Source: Demequina globuliformis (lineage in GTDB: Bacteria > Actinomycetota > Actinomycetes > Actinomycetales > Demequinaceae). From it: 64,000 nucleotides of DNA. The translations under genes and the position numbers were made by a program. Below are positions 8,615 through 17,750 of this stretch, piece after piece. Location of the stretch: positions 851,999 through 915,998 of the forward strand of contig NZ_BBRG01000001.1 in the NCBI RefSeq assembly GCF_000975155.1. Reading direction: 5' to 3'. The first letter of the stretch is position 1, and every line of letters begins with the position of its first letter. The notes under the pieces were generated by a model. It searched no databases, was not told the origin of the DNA, and saw nothing but the letters and a program-made list of their open reading frames with translations.

Positions 8615-9418
8615 TTAGCGGCGGGCGAACCGCAGCGCGAGCCCGGTCAGTCCCAGCATCGCGAGCACTGCTGCGATGGCGGGGACGGGCGAGGAGCCCT
8701 CGTCTGCGAAGCCGTACTGGCCAGCTTCAACGGCGGACGGGGCGGCAGAGTGCACGTCGACGGTCTGGACGGCGAGGTCGAGGGTGTCGTCCTCAGCGGA
8801 GCCCCACGCGTACACGATCGTGTTGACGCCTTCGGCGATCTCGACGTCAGTGGGTCCAAGAACCGGGTCGGTCTCGCCCGTGAGGGATACGGCCGCCTCG
8901 TAGGTACCGGCGGGGACGTCGCCCATGGTCTCGTCAGGGTTGGCGAGGTTCTCGAACAGGACGTCGCCGTCTGCCCAGATGTCGACGGCCGGAGCGGCTG
9001 CGGTGTGGCGGACGGTCAGCCGGCCCTCTCCCGCGGCGGTCTCGGAGATGTCGTTGGTGAAAAGGTTGGCGGTGGCCATGCCGTCGGCGTCGAGGTGAGC
9101 CACGGCGGTGTAGCTCATGTCAGCCTCAAGCGTGAGGTCGATGGGTCCGAGCACCGGCTCCGAGTCGTCCTCGGCGTCAGCTGCGGTGAGCGCGACCGAG
9201 TAGGTGCCGGGCTCAAGGTCCAACGGCCCTGCGAGGTCGCCTGGCTGGAAGTCGTCGATGGTGTTTTCGCCGTTGACGTAGACGTCGACGGGGGTGTCGG
9301 GGATGCCGTGCAGGACGGACAGCTCCGACATGCCGTCCTCGACAGCGAGGGCGGGGGCCGCGAATCCGGCCGCGAGGAGCGTTCCGGCTGCCGCGCCGGC
9401 GATCAGTGACGTGCGCAT
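8615..9418 (-). CDS. Secreted DUF4397-domain protein with C-terminal membrane tail
   Basis: A 267-residue exported protein. Residues 1-25 are a signal peptide ending AAPALA. Two DUF4397 modules follow: residues 30-125 (LSVLHGIPDTPVDVYVNGE) and 130-220 (LTVRHTAAAPAVDIWADGD). A short linker leads to a hydrophobic tail ending RFARR, a likely membrane anchor. DUF4397 is a beta-rich domain of surface proteins with no assigned reaction. The start ATG at 9418 is chosen because it has an AAGGAG ribosome binding site and begins the signal peptide; the frame upstream of it is open but not signal-like. It heads the sortase/sigma/anti-sigma set. Confidence 0.87.
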   Translation of the reverse strand: MRTSLIAGAAAGTLLAAGFAAPALAVEDGMSELSVLHGIPDTPVDVYVNGENTIDDFQPGDLAGPLDLEPGTYSVALTAADAEDDSEPVLGPIDLTLEADMSYTAVAHLDADGMATANLFTNDISETAAGEGRLTVRHTAAAPAVDIWADGDVLFENLANPDETMGDVPAGTYEAAVSLTGETDPVLGPTDVEIAEGVNTIVYAWGSAEDDTLDLAVQTVDVHSAAPSAVEAGQYGFADEGSSPVPAIAAVLAMLGLTGLALRFARR

Positions 9419-9550
9419 GATGCTCTCCTTCGTACATTTGGGTTGGAGGCCGCCGGGGTGCGACCTCTCATCAACCACTTCCGACGCACAGATGCGTTTG
9501 GATGCACATGCATGCAAATTATGCTCACAGCGAACACCCCGCCTCCCTCC

Positions 9551-9609
9551 GCCAAATGGCTCCATTTGGCTGTTTTGCGGGCCTATAACAGGCGTTTTGT
9601 GCCACTTCA
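9551..9609 (+). repeat. Intergenic repeat, copy A (59 bp)
   Basis: Begins with the perfect palindrome GCCAAATGGCTCCATTTGGC and ends GCGTTTTGTGCCACTTCA. Copy B at 10798-10856 is the same element inverted, differing at about 8 of 59 positions; copy C at 32516-32572 is more diverged. The element can fold its first 20 bases into a 9-bp hairpin with a 2-nt loop. It lies in the divergent gap between the DUF4397 and DUF4349 genes. Confidence 0.8.
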
Positions 9610-9618
9610 GAGTCGAGC

Positions 9619-9669
9619 GGGCCGATGCCCGGGCTCGCCCCGCACAGCAGCGAGACCGGGCATCGGCCC
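9619..9669. repeat. Inverted pair of GGGCCGATGC forming a hairpin
   Basis: Arms of 14 bp (9619-9632 and 9656-9669), each containing one copy of the over-represented 10-mer GGGCCGATGC, with a 23-nt loop. It sits just after repeat A in a divergent intergenic region, so it is not placed as a terminator of either flanking gene. Confidence 0.75.
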
Positions 9670-9825
9670 AACTTCGTGGGGCGCGGTGCGCGCTCAGCCG
9701 AGGGGGCCGGGCCGACGCGGCGGTCGGCGGCGGTCGGCGGCGGTCGGCGGCAGTCAACGCCCCTGCTACGTGCCCGATAACGATTCGGCACCCAACCATC
9801 TCACCGGGCCAAGCGTCTCCCTACT

Positions 9826-10800
9826 ATGAGCCTCATGGACACGCAGAACCGGACGGCGCGGCGCCGCAGACTCGCCGCAGGCGCGACCGTCGCCGCGATG
9901 GTGACGGCGTGGGCGCTGGCGGGATGCTCGTCGAGCGACTCGGAGAGCGACAGCGCCGGTGACTACGGCGGCTCGTACGAGGAAGGCGCGGGCTCCGCAG
10001 AGGCCTCAGCCATGGCGCCCGAGATCGCCTACACGGATGAGGACAGCGCGGTGGCGGACGGCGAGTTCACCACCGAACGCTCCGTCATCACCACCGGCGC
10101 CATGTACATGACGGTGGACGACCCCGTCGAAGCGAGCGACACGGCCGTCGCGATCGTCCAGGACGCCGGCGGCCGCATCGACGCCAGGAGCGAGACGGCC
10201 CCCGACGAGTGGAACGGCGGCTCCGCGTTCCTCACCATGCGTATCCCCTCCGATGACCTGACCGATGTCGTGGACCAACTGCGCACACTCGGCACGGTCG
10301 ACGAGTTCACCACGAACGCATACGACGTCAGCACGGAGGTGACGGATCTCGAGGCGCAGATCTCGACCCTGCGCGCGTCTACTGAGCGGATCGAGGGTCT
10401 GCTCGATCAGGCGGAGGATATTGAGGACATCATCGCGCTCGAGTCCGAGTTGGACTCGCGTCGATCTGAGCTTGAGGCGCTCGAGGCCCGCGAACGCGGC
10501 CTCGCGGATCAGGTATCGATGTCAACCGTGGACCTGTCGCTGACGACCGAGCCAATCGTGGAGGTGGACGACGATCCCGACTCGTTCCTCTCCGGCCTCC
10601 AGTCCGGCTGGGAAGGCCTGCTCGGGTTCCTGTCGGGCGCACTCGTCGTCGCCGGCGTCTTGCTCCCGTGGCTGGTCGTCCTGGCCGCGGTAGCGCTGGT
10701 TGTCCTGTGGGTGATGCGTGCGCGCCGCGCCCGCCGCACGGCCCCAGAGCCCGAGGCCACCCAGCCCTCACCCCCGCACACACCCCCGCACACCGACTGA
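9826..10800 (+). CDS. DUF4349-domain lipoprotein
   Basis: A 324-residue membrane protein. An arginine-rich N-terminus and hydrophobic core lead to an ALAGC lipobox near residue 29. The DUF4349 domain spans about residues 80-290: ITTGAMYMTVDDPVEASD, VAIVQDAGGRIDARSE, then a predicted coiled-coil around residues 165-225 (VTDLEAQISTLRASTERIEG, ESELDSRRSELEALEARERG). A hydrophobic segment near residues 262-300 ends in a cluster of Arg residues facing the cytoplasm. The family's function is unknown. The gene is flanked by inverted copies of a 59-bp repeat, and its stop codon lies inside the downstream copy. Confidence 0.85.
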   Translation: MSLMDTQNRTARRRRLAAGATVAAMVTAWALAGCSSSDSESDSAGDYGGSYEEGAGSAEASAMAPEIAYTDEDSAVADGEFTTERSVITTGAMYMTVDDPVEASDTAVAIVQDAGGRIDARSETAPDEWNGGSAFLTMRIPSDDLTDVVDQLRTLGTVDEFTTNAYDVSTEVTDLEAQISTLRASTERIEGLLDQAEDIEDIIALESELDSRRSELEALEARERGLADQVSMSTVDLSLTTEPIVEVDDDPDSFLSGLQSGWEGLLGFLSGALVVAGVLLPWLVVLAAVALVVLWVMRARRARRTAPEPEATQPSPPHTPPHTD

Positions 10801-10856
10801 AGTGGCACAAAACGCCTGTTATACGCCTCTAAAACAATGAAATGGTGCCATTTGGC
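10798..10856 (-). repeat. Intergenic repeat, copy B (59 bp, inverted relative to copy A)
   Basis: Reverse complement of the element at 9551-9609 with about 8 mismatches, concentrated in the middle. The TGA stop codon of the DUF4349 gene is its first three bases on the plus strand. The shared GCCACTTCA end and the GCCAAATGG end define the same limits as copy A. Confidence 0.8.
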
Positions 10857-10902
10857 GCAGGGGGCGGGGCGGGGCGGGGTGAGGCGAGGTGAGGTGGGGC
10901 GA

Positions 10903-13326
10903 CTAGACCGTCACCGAGACCGCGACCGTCGCGCCTTCCGGCGCATACGGCACCACGGTGCCATCGATGCGCTCGCCGTCAACCGTCACGACGGCATCGG
11001 CCCCACCGGAGTTGGTGACCTCCACCACGTAGGTCGCGCCGCGAATAACGCGCGTGACCGTGTACGAGCCGATCTCCGCACCGATGCGCGGGTCCACGAT
11101 CAAGCCGTCGTAGCCAGGACGCACACCCAGCAGATACTGCGACACGGCCACAAAGTTCCACGACGCGGTTCCGGTCAGCCACGAGTTCTTTGCCTCACCG
11201 TGGCGCACCGCGTCCTTGCCGGCGATCATCTGCGCGTAGACGTAGGGCTCCATGCGGTGGACCTCGGACTGGTCCTCGCGGAACGCCGGGGCAATCTGCT
11301 TCCAGTACTCCCAGGCGTGCTCGCTGCGACCCAGCAGGGCCTCGCCAATGATGATCCACGGGTTGTTGTGGCAGAAGATGCCGGCGTTCTCCTTGTAGCC
11401 GGGCGGGTAGCTCGTGACCTCGCCCAACTCCACGTGATACTCGGTGTACGCGGGGTTCAGCAGCACAATGCCGTGCGGGGTGTTGAGTCGTTCGCGCACG
11501 GAGTCCAGCGCAGCCACCGCCTTGCCGTCCTCGACACCGACGCCGCCCATGACTGCCCAGCCCTGCGGCTCGATCCAGATCTGACCCTCGGCCGCCTCAC
11601 GCGTGCCGACCTTGTCGCCAAAGTAGTCGTAGGCGCGCAGGAACCACTGCCCGTCCCAGCCGTGTTCGGCGGTGACCTCGCGCATGCGGGCAACGGCGGA
11701 CTCGGCCCGCTCCGCCTCAGCGGTGTCACCCCGGCGACGCGCCAGCTCGGCGTACTCCGGCCCAATGGCGCAGAACATCGCGGCGATCATGATTGACTCC
11801 GCTGCGCCGCCGGTGCGGTTTCCGGTGGTCTGGAACGACTCGCCCGGCTCCGTGGAGAAGCAGTTAAGGTTCAGGCAGTCGTTCCAGTCGGCGCGGCCGA
11901 TCAGCGGCAGCCCATGCGGTCCGGCCTTCTCAAGCGGGTGACTGAACGAGCGACGCAGGTGCTCCATGAGCGTGTCCGCCTGGGACTCGTCGTTGTCGAA
12001 CGGCACCATTTCATCGAGGATCGACTCGTCGCCGGTCTCCTTGATGTACGCGGCGACGCCCAGGATGAGCCACAGCGGGTCGTCGTTGAAGCCCGAGCCC
12101 AGGGTGTGGTTTCCGCGCTTAGTGAGCGGCTGGTACTGGTGGTAGGCGCTGCCGTCAGGGAACTGGGTGGCGGCGATGTCGAGGATGCGCTCGCGGGCGC
12201 GCTCGGGCACCAGGTGCACGAATCCGAGCAGGTCCTGCGACGAGTCCCGGAATCCCATGCCGCGGCCCATGCCGGTCTCAAAGTAGGACGCCGAGCGCGA
12301 CATGTTGTAGGTCACCATGCACTGGTACTGGTTCCAGATGTTGACTGAGCGGTCCAGTCGCTCCTCCGTTGAGGTCACGGTGTAAGAGCCCAGCAGCCCG
12401 TCCCAGTACTCCTGCAGGCGCGCGAATTCAGCGTCGGCGGCCTCGGAGGTCGCGAAGCGGTCCAGGAGGGCACGGCCACCGGCCTTGTTGACGACGCCGG
12501 GAGCCTCCCACTTGTCGTCGCGGTCGTTCTCGAGGTAGCCGAGCGTGAAGACGTACTGCTTGGATTCGCCGGGCGCGAGGTCTGCCTTGAGGTGGTGCGA
12601 GGCGACGGGGTACCAGCCGGAGGCGATGGAGTCGCCGCTGATGCCGGCGTGAGGAACGGCGGCCTCGTGGAAGCCATTGCCGAATCCTAGGAACGTGTCC
12701 CGATCAGTGTCGAAGCCGTCGACCGGGGCGTTGACGCCGTACACGGCGTAGTGCTCGCGGCGCTCGCGGTACTCGGTGACGTGGTAGATCGCGCTGCCGT
12801 CGACTTCGACCTCGCCGATGGAGAGGTTGCGCTGGTAGTTGGTCTGGTCGTCCTCGGCATTCCACAGGCAGAACTCGACGAAGGAGAACAGCGACACCGA
12901 CTTGGGGGCATCGCTCGTGTTGGTCAGCGTGACGTGGTGGATTTCCGCGTTGGTGTCCACGGGCACAAAGAACAGGGCCGATGCTTCAAGGCCATTGCGC
13001 TGTCCGGTGATCCGGGTGTACCCCAGGCCGTGCCGGGTTTCGAAGTGGTCGAGTTCCGTCTTGTACGGACGGTAGGAGGGGCTCCAGACGTCGCCGCCGT
13101 CGTTGATGGTGAATACGCGGCCGCCGTCGTCGACGGGGGTGTTGTTGTAGCGGTAGCGCGTGAGCCGGCGCAGCTTGGCGTCGCGGTAGAACGCATAGCC
13201 ACCGCCGGTGTGGGATACGAGAGAGAAGAACTCCTGGGTACCGAGGTAGTTGATCCACGGGTACGGCGTGTGCGGGGTCGTGACAACGTATTCGCGCGCC
13301 TCGTCGTCGAAGTGGCCGAACTTCAT
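10903..13326 (-). CDS. GH94 cellobiose phosphorylase-type glycoside phosphorylase
   Basis: An 807-residue cytoplasmic enzyme of family GH94, the size usual for cellobiose phosphorylase. The start [18 protein letters not shown], the [19 protein letters not shown] segment and the central catalytic-acid region [15 protein letters not shown] are typical. The C-terminal barrel and beta-sandwich end with the [12 protein letters not shown] region. The family reaction is phosphorolysis of cellobiose to glucose 1-phosphate and glucose; other GH94 members act on cellodextrin or laminaribiose, so substrate is not fixed. The ATG at 13326 has a GGAAGG ribosome binding site; an upstream in-frame start would add 61 unconserved residues. 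It is a single gene between repeat B and a divergent glycosyltransferase; no transporter lies next to it. Confidence 0.92.
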   Translation of the reverse strand: MKFGHFDDEAREYVVTTPHTPYPWINYLGTQEFFSLVSHTGGGYAFYRDAKLRRLTRYRYNNTPVDDGGRVFTINDGGDVWSPSYRPYKTELDHFETRHGLGYTRITGQRNGLEASALFFVPVDTNAEIHHVTLTNTSDAPKSVSLFSFVEFCLWNAEDDQTNYQRNLSIGEVEVDGSAIYHVTEYRERREHYAVYGVNAPVDGFDTDRDTFLGFGNGFHEAAVPHAGISGDSIASGWYPVASHHLKADLAPGESKQYVFTLGYLENDRDDKWEAPGVVNKAGGRALLDRFATSEAADAEFARLQEYWDGLLGSYTVTSTEERLDRSVNIWNQYQCMVTYNMSRSASYFETGMGRGMGFRDSSQDLLGFVHLVPERARERILDIAATQFPDGSAYHQYQPLTKRGNHTLGSGFNDDPLWLILGVAAYIKETGDESILDEMVPFDNDESQADTLMEHLRRSFSHPLEKAGPHGLPLIGRADWNDCLNLNCFSTEPGESFQTTGNRTGGAAESIMIAAMFCAIGPEYAELARRRGDTAEAERAESAVARMREVTAEHGWDGQWFLRAYDYFGDKVGTREAAEGQIWIEPQGWAVMGGVGVEDGKAVAALDSVRERLNTPHGIVLLNPAYTEYHVELGEVTSYPPGYKENAGIFCHNNPWIIIGEALLGRSEHAWEYWKQIAPAFREDQSEVHRMEPYVYAQMIAGKDAVRHGEAKNSWLTGTASWNFVAVSQYLLGVRPGYDGLIVDPRIGAEIGSYTVTRVIRGATYVVEVTNSGGADAVVTVDGERIDGTVVPYAPEGATVAVSVTV

Positions 13327-13359
13327 GGAGATACCTTCCGGTGGATGAGAATTAAGGAC

Positions 13360-13410
13360 ATAGTAGCCATGGAATCGAAACGTTGCGACTCCAATTCGTA
13401 ACGATTCGAA
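13360..13410 (-). promoter_or_regulatory. Possible promoter/operator of the GH94 gene
   Basis: Reading the minus strand, a TACTAT -10-like hexamer (13360-13365) stands 34 bp upstream of the start. Further upstream is an AT-richer stretch with related half-sites (CGAATCGTTACGAATT and AACGTTTCGATTC) that could bind a repressor. No -35 box is convincing and no regulator gene is adjacent. Confidence 0.3.
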
Positions 13411-13518
13411 CGCGAGTGAGGTTTCGCCCTGCGCTGGGAGCGCGACCGGCGCTGCCGGCCCGATTGGTTCGCGGTAGTGGGCGCCGCCATTGACAAGACG
13501 GTGGAACAATGAGGAACC

Positions 13519-14841
13519 GTGACCGCTTCAACTCCTCACCTCATCTACATCGCGTGGGGCTTCGCGCCCGCCCGCACCGGCGGGGTTTACCGCGCCGTCG
13601 CAACCGCCAACGCATTTGCAGAAGCGGGCTGGAAGGTGACCGTTGTCGCAGCACCCGCGGAGGCGTACGAACGGTACGTAGGCGTGGACATTTCCATGAG
13701 CAATGCCGTCGACCCCCGCGTCACCGTCGAACGCGTGCCGTTCACCTGGGCTACACAAGAAACCGACGTCCGCGAATTCCCCCGCAGCCGCGCCCTCCTC
13801 GGATCACGCAACTACAACCGCATTCGATCGCGACTGGACCGCCTCACCTTCCCCGAAAACAACTACGGGCAATGGCGCGGCGCCCTCGAAAACGCACTCG
13901 AGCTCATCCACGACCGTGACCCCGCAGACCTGGTCGTCGCCACCGCCAACCCCAACGTCGACTTCCAAGGCGCCTACCACCTGCACAAGAAAGCAGGCGT
14001 GCCCTTCGTGATGGACTACCGCGACGGCTGGCGACTCGACGTGTTCGACGGCGGCTACCTCTTCCCGGAAAAATCACGCGTGGGACGGCTCGAAAAGAAG
14101 TACCTGCAGGCCGCGCATGAGGTGTGGTTCGTCAACGACGCCATCCGGGAGTGGCACCGCAAGGAATACCCCTTCGCCGCAGACAAAATGCAGGTCGTCA
14201 TGAACGGCTGGGACCCCGCGCTCTTCGGAGAACGCAACGTAGCGCTGCCCGTCGCCAACCCTGACGCTCCCCGGTTTGGCTACCTGGGCACCATCACCCC
14301 CAAAGTCCCCCTAGAAGCGCTCATGAAGGGCTGGACACTCGCCAAGGCACAAGACCACATCCCCGCCGCCTCCACCCTGGAAGTGGGCGGATACCTCGGC
14401 TACTTCGCCACCCCACGCGGCGACCTTGCCACCCTGCTTGACGACGCCCGCGATGCCGGCGTCACCTTCATCGGCCAAGTACACAAGGGCCAAGTCGCAG
14501 AGTTCTACGAGCGCCAAGACGCCCTGGTCCTGGCGCTCGGCGAAGGCCGGTACGTCACCTCCGGCAAAGTGTTCGAGTACGTGGCCACAGGAAAACCCAT
14601 CGTGTCCGTTCACGCCCCCACCAACGACTCCTCCAACGTGCTCCGCGACTACCCACTCTGGACTGCGGTACCCGACGTCACACCAGAAGCAATCGCCACC
14701 ACCCTGGGCGACACCGTGAAGCTGCTCCACTCCGCCACCACCGCCGACTACGCCCGCGCCCACGACGCAGGTGAAACCTTGCGCCGCGACGCACAGCTTT
14801 CGCCACGCATCGGCTCTCTCACCGAGGAGGTCACCGCGTGA
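13519..14841 (+). CDS. GT4-type glycosyltransferase
   Basis: A 440-residue GT-B enzyme with the N-terminal start [15 protein letters not shown] typical of GT4 enzymes, a VMDYRDGW segment after residue 160, [11 protein letters not shown] before the hinge, and a donor lobe containing [24 protein letters not shown] and [16 protein letters not shown]. The GTG start follows a GAGGAA ribosome binding site. It overlaps the next gene by 4 bp (GTGA). The acceptor is unknown; the cluster implies an exported or surface glycan. Confidence 0.83.
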   Translation: MTASTPHLIYIAWGFAPARTGGVYRAVATANAFAEAGWKVTVVAAPAEAYERYVGVDISMSNAVDPRVTVERVPFTWATQETDVREFPRSRALLGSRNYNRIRSRLDRLTFPENNYGQWRGALENALELIHDRDPADLVVATANPNVDFQGAYHLHKKAGVPFVMDYRDGWRLDVFDGGYLFPEKSRVGRLEKKYLQAAHEVWFVNDAIREWHRKEYPFAADKMQVVMNGWDPALFGERNVALPVANPDAPRFGYLGTITPKVPLEALMKGWTLAKAQDHIPAASTLEVGGYLGYFATPRGDLATLLDDARDAGVTFIGQVHKGQVAEFYERQDALVLALGEGRYVTSGKVFEYVATGKPIVSVHAPTNDSSNVLRDYPLWTAVPDVTPEAIATTLGDTVKLLHSATTADYARAHDAGETLRRDAQLSPRIGSLTEEVTA

Positions 14842-15281
14842 CCCACGTCGTCATCCTGAGCGCCTTGCAACTGCGCCGCGCCACCGCGCTGTCGCGCTAT
14901 ATCGACCAGTTCACCGAAGCCGGCGCTACGCAGGTATCCGTCATCACCCTTGGACCCCTGTCTCACTGGCGCGACGAGGACCCCACTGCACATGTCCTCG
15001 ACCCCACCATCCAACGACGCCGAGGTGGACGTAATCCCTGGCACAAATCAAAGGTGGCACGGCTCACACTGCGCGGACCGCGCTGGCACATGAACCGCCT
15101 TCTCCGCAAAGACCGCATCGCTCGCGAACTGCTCGCAAGCGCAGACATCGTGTACGTCGACCAGCCCACCGCAGTCCTCGCCGCCTGGCACGCCGCCCGC
15201 GCACAAGGCACTGTCCCCTACGTCACCAGCACCACGCGAGTCCTGCAGATGTTGCAGAGCTCCAGCGCCAACGCCGCGTAG
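14838..15281 (+). CDS. Truncated glycosyltransferase (N-terminal lobe only)
   Basis: A 147-residue product that resembles only the first lobe of a GT4-type glycosyltransferase (VVILSALQLRRATALSRYID, ADIVYVDQPTAVLAAWHAAR, VPYVTSTTRVLQML) and then stops. The donor-binding lobe is missing, and only 35 bp separate the stop codon from the next gene, so no frameshifted remainder exists in between. GTG start overlaps the upstream stop codon, so it is probably still translated by coupling. It is either a decayed gene left by deletion or a lone acceptor-domain subunit; decay seems likelier. Confidence 0.6.
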   Translation: MTHVVILSALQLRRATALSRYIDQFTEAGATQVSVITLGPLSHWRDEDPTAHVLDPTIQRRRGGRNPWHKSKVARLTLRGPRWHMNRLLRKDRIARELLASADIVYVDQPTAVLAAWHAARAQGTVPYVTSTTRVLQMLQSSSANAA

Positions 15282-15316
15282 CCCAACAAGCCCCCCACTA
15301 CGAGAACTGAGCTACT

Positions 15317-17704
15317 GTGGAACACCCGCCCTCACCAAGAGCGCATGTCGTCATGCTCGTCGACAATGAGGTCGTCGTCGATGGCAGAGTGGTACGCGCC
15401 GCTGGCACGGCAACCAAGTTTGGATATGCGTGTAGCGTCGTCGGAATCAACCGTGCACGCGGCGCGGGCCCTGACACCATTGCAGGTGCCGCCATCTGGC
15501 GCTTCCCCGTGTCCTACTCGTTGCACGGGGCCACAGCCAAAGCCCGGAATGCCCGCCTCTCCTCACTCGAGAACCGCGCATCTGTACTCTCAGCACGCGC
15601 CCACCTGAAGGAGATGACGGCACAATCGGCTCGCCGCGGAGCGCCGCTCGCAAAGCTCGCGTCCGGGCTCACTTCAGCACGCGCACGACGCGCACAACGA
15701 CTCGCGGAAGCCGCTCGAGAGAATCCGCTCACGCCTTGGCAACACCGTAGCCAGACGATTGTGCGAAAACTCGCGTATCTCCGCCCTGGGTGGATGCTGC
15801 CGCAGACGGGGCATCTGACTCAGGACTACGCTGACGCCCTGGTCGACCAGGTGGTTGCACTCAAGCCAGACATCATCCATATTCACGATGCCTTCATGCT
15901 GCCCACGGCGTTGAAAGCTCGAGACTCCCTGCGGGCGCAAGGGTCGGCACCCCGCCTTGTGTACGACGCGCACGAGTTTTGGCGGCCTCGTCGCGACGCC
16001 GCAATCAGCATGATCGGTGCGCGCGACGCTGAGGCAAAACTGGCACGTCATACCGACGCCGTTATCGCCGTGAACAAGGAGATCTCCGCAGGTCTCCACG
16101 ACAGCACGGAGCGGCTGACACTAGTGGTGCCCAACGGCCCCTCCAGCACATCGATTCCCGCCCCCGGTCGAGAAGATATCCGCACGGAGGCGGGTCTCGG
16201 CCCAAACGTCCCACTGCTGGTCTACTCCGGTCACGTCGGGGAAAAGCGCGGTGTCGAGACGGCGATCGAGGCCCTGACCCACCTCCCCGATGCGCACCTC
16301 GTGCTCGTATCAGCGCCTTCGCGAACCCGCGCTCGAGAACTCAGCGAACGCATTGCGGCGCTCGCTCTGAAAGACAGAGTTCACTTCCACGCCTACGTGC
16401 CCGCTGCCTCGGTAACCTGGTACCTCCGGACTGCAGACATAGGACTCCACACGCTCTTGCGCGGACCCAACCATGACAACGCGATCCCGACCAAGATCGC
16501 CGAATACGCCACAGCTGGGATTCCGCTCGCTGTGAGCGACTGCCCAGCGCAGGCCGAGTTCGTCACAGACCACGGCATCGGTGAGGTATTCACCGCTGGA
16601 GATCCGGAGTCACTCGCGCAGGCAGTGTCAACGATCCTCGCGAGCTCAGACGCTTCACGCTACAAGGCGTCGCCGGAACTACAGCGTTCCATCAGTTGGG
16701 AGAGCCATGAGCAGAACCTCGTCGACGCGTATCAGAATGTACTCGAACACCAGGCCGCGCCACCTCAGGGCGCTCGTACGGCTGTCGCGACCATCAGCAC
16801 ACAGGAGGCCACGCTCGACTGGGCCGGGTCGGGATTCTCAGTCCGAACCCCGGCACGCAAGCCACAGGATACCGTGAGCGCACTCCGGCTCTATAGCGAT
16901 CTGATCCAGAGCTCGGACACGCTAGTCCAGGCCGGAGTGAACGTCCTGGACGCGCTCGAGCCGGACGCACTCAAAGCGCTCCAGCTGATCGCCGTCAACC
17001 GCGAACGAACCTTGCTGATGGCCCGTGCCGGAGACCTCCTGAGCCCCAATACGCTCACGAGTATCGAAGAACACGCAGACGTTCACCACTGGTCCACCAA
17101 ACGCCGTCGTGAGTGGTCTGAACGGTCAGACCGCCTGACTGCCGTGATCAACGGCCACCGGATTGTGCCACTGGTCCGGGACCCAGAACTGGTAGATCAC
17201 GTGGCACAGAGTGCCTGGCTGCCGCTACCCGCGGCCCAAGAAAAGTTCGATTCTGGAGCCCCGCTACGGGCTGATGGTGAAACGCTCCGGGTCTACATCG
17301 CCGCTGACCACCTGGCACCCATCTGGCGTGAGAGCCTTGAGGCGCTCACCAGCCAAGCTGCACAGCACGCTGCCTTCACGCTGGTCGAGGATGTTTCCGT
17401 CGCTCACGCTGTCGTGGGGGACTGCGCCAACGGCACCTATCGCCAAACTGAGGTTGATGCGATGGCACGCGGTCAGATTGTCATAGGCCACCTCAGGAAC
17501 GAAACCCGGGCAGCGCTGCCCGGCGACGTTCCACTGATAGAGACACGTATGGCAACACTCACCGAAGACATCGACCGCATCGCGCGAGAAGTCTGGATAT
17601 CGACTGTAGAGCGACAGCGCGCGAGCCATCAGTACGCTCTCAACTGGCACAGCGCCGAGGCTGTTCAGGCACTACTCCGTGACGTGCTCACCGCTCACCA
17701 CTAG
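15317..17704 (+). CDS. Two-domain glycosyltransferase: GT4 unit fused to a second GT-B-like unit
   Basis: A 795-residue protein. Residues 10-480 are a GT4 enzyme: HVVMLVDNEVVVDGRVVRAA, IIHIHDAFMLPTALKAR, LVYDAHEFWRP, LLVYSGHVGEKRGVETAI and PTKIAEYATAGIPLAVSD. Residues about 500-795 resemble the C-terminal part of the 17751-18962 protein: LVRDPELVDHVAQSAWLP parallels VSTPDLLDVVPESAWLP, and QTEVDAMARGQIVIGHL parallels VAACEAMASGRVVVGNV. The closest two-gene equivalent (18959-20500 plus 17751-18962) lies immediately downstream on the opposite strand. The GTG start at 15317 lacks a strong ribosome binding site. The second unit looks degenerate in its acceptor half. Confidence 0.75.
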   Translation: MEHPPSPRAHVVMLVDNEVVVDGRVVRAAGTATKFGYACSVVGINRARGAGPDTIAGAAIWRFPVSYSLHGATAKARNARLSSLENRASVLSARAHLKEMTAQSARRGAPLAKLASGLTSARARRAQRLAEAARENPLTPWQHRSQTIVRKLAYLRPGWMLPQTGHLTQDYADALVDQVVALKPDIIHIHDAFMLPTALKARDSLRAQGSAPRLVYDAHEFWRPRRDAAISMIGARDAEAKLARHTDAVIAVNKEISAGLHDSTERLTLVVPNGPSSTSIPAPGREDIRTEAGLGPNVPLLVYSGHVGEKRGVETAIEALTHLPDAHLVLVSAPSRTRARELSERIAALALKDRVHFHAYVPAASVTWYLRTADIGLHTLLRGPNHDNAIPTKIAEYATAGIPLAVSDCPAQAEFVTDHGIGEVFTAGDPESLAQAVSTILASSDASRYKASPELQRSISWESHEQNLVDAYQNVLEHQAAPPQGARTAVATISTQEATLDWAGSGFSVRTPARKPQDTVSALRLYSDLIQSSDTLVQAGVNVLDALEPDALKALQLIAVNRERTLLMARAGDLLSPNTLTSIEEHADVHHWSTKRRREWSERSDRLTAVINGHRIVPLVRDPELVDHVAQSAWLPLPAAQEKFDSGAPLRADGETLRVYIAADHLAPIWRESLEALTSQAAQHAAFTLVEDVSVAHAVVGDCANGTYRQTEVDAMARGQIVIGHLRNETRAALPGDVPLIETRMATLTEDIDRIAREVWISTVERQRASHQYALNWHSAEAVQALLRDVLTAHH

Positions 17705-17750
17705 GGCCGTCCACTGGACTCACAGCATTGCGCAGCCTAGTCGCGCAGCG

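Noticed and set aside
10837-11796. A 319-codon plus-strand frame over the GH94 gene
   Set aside because: Shadow frame; the minus strand encodes a complete GH94 enzyme.
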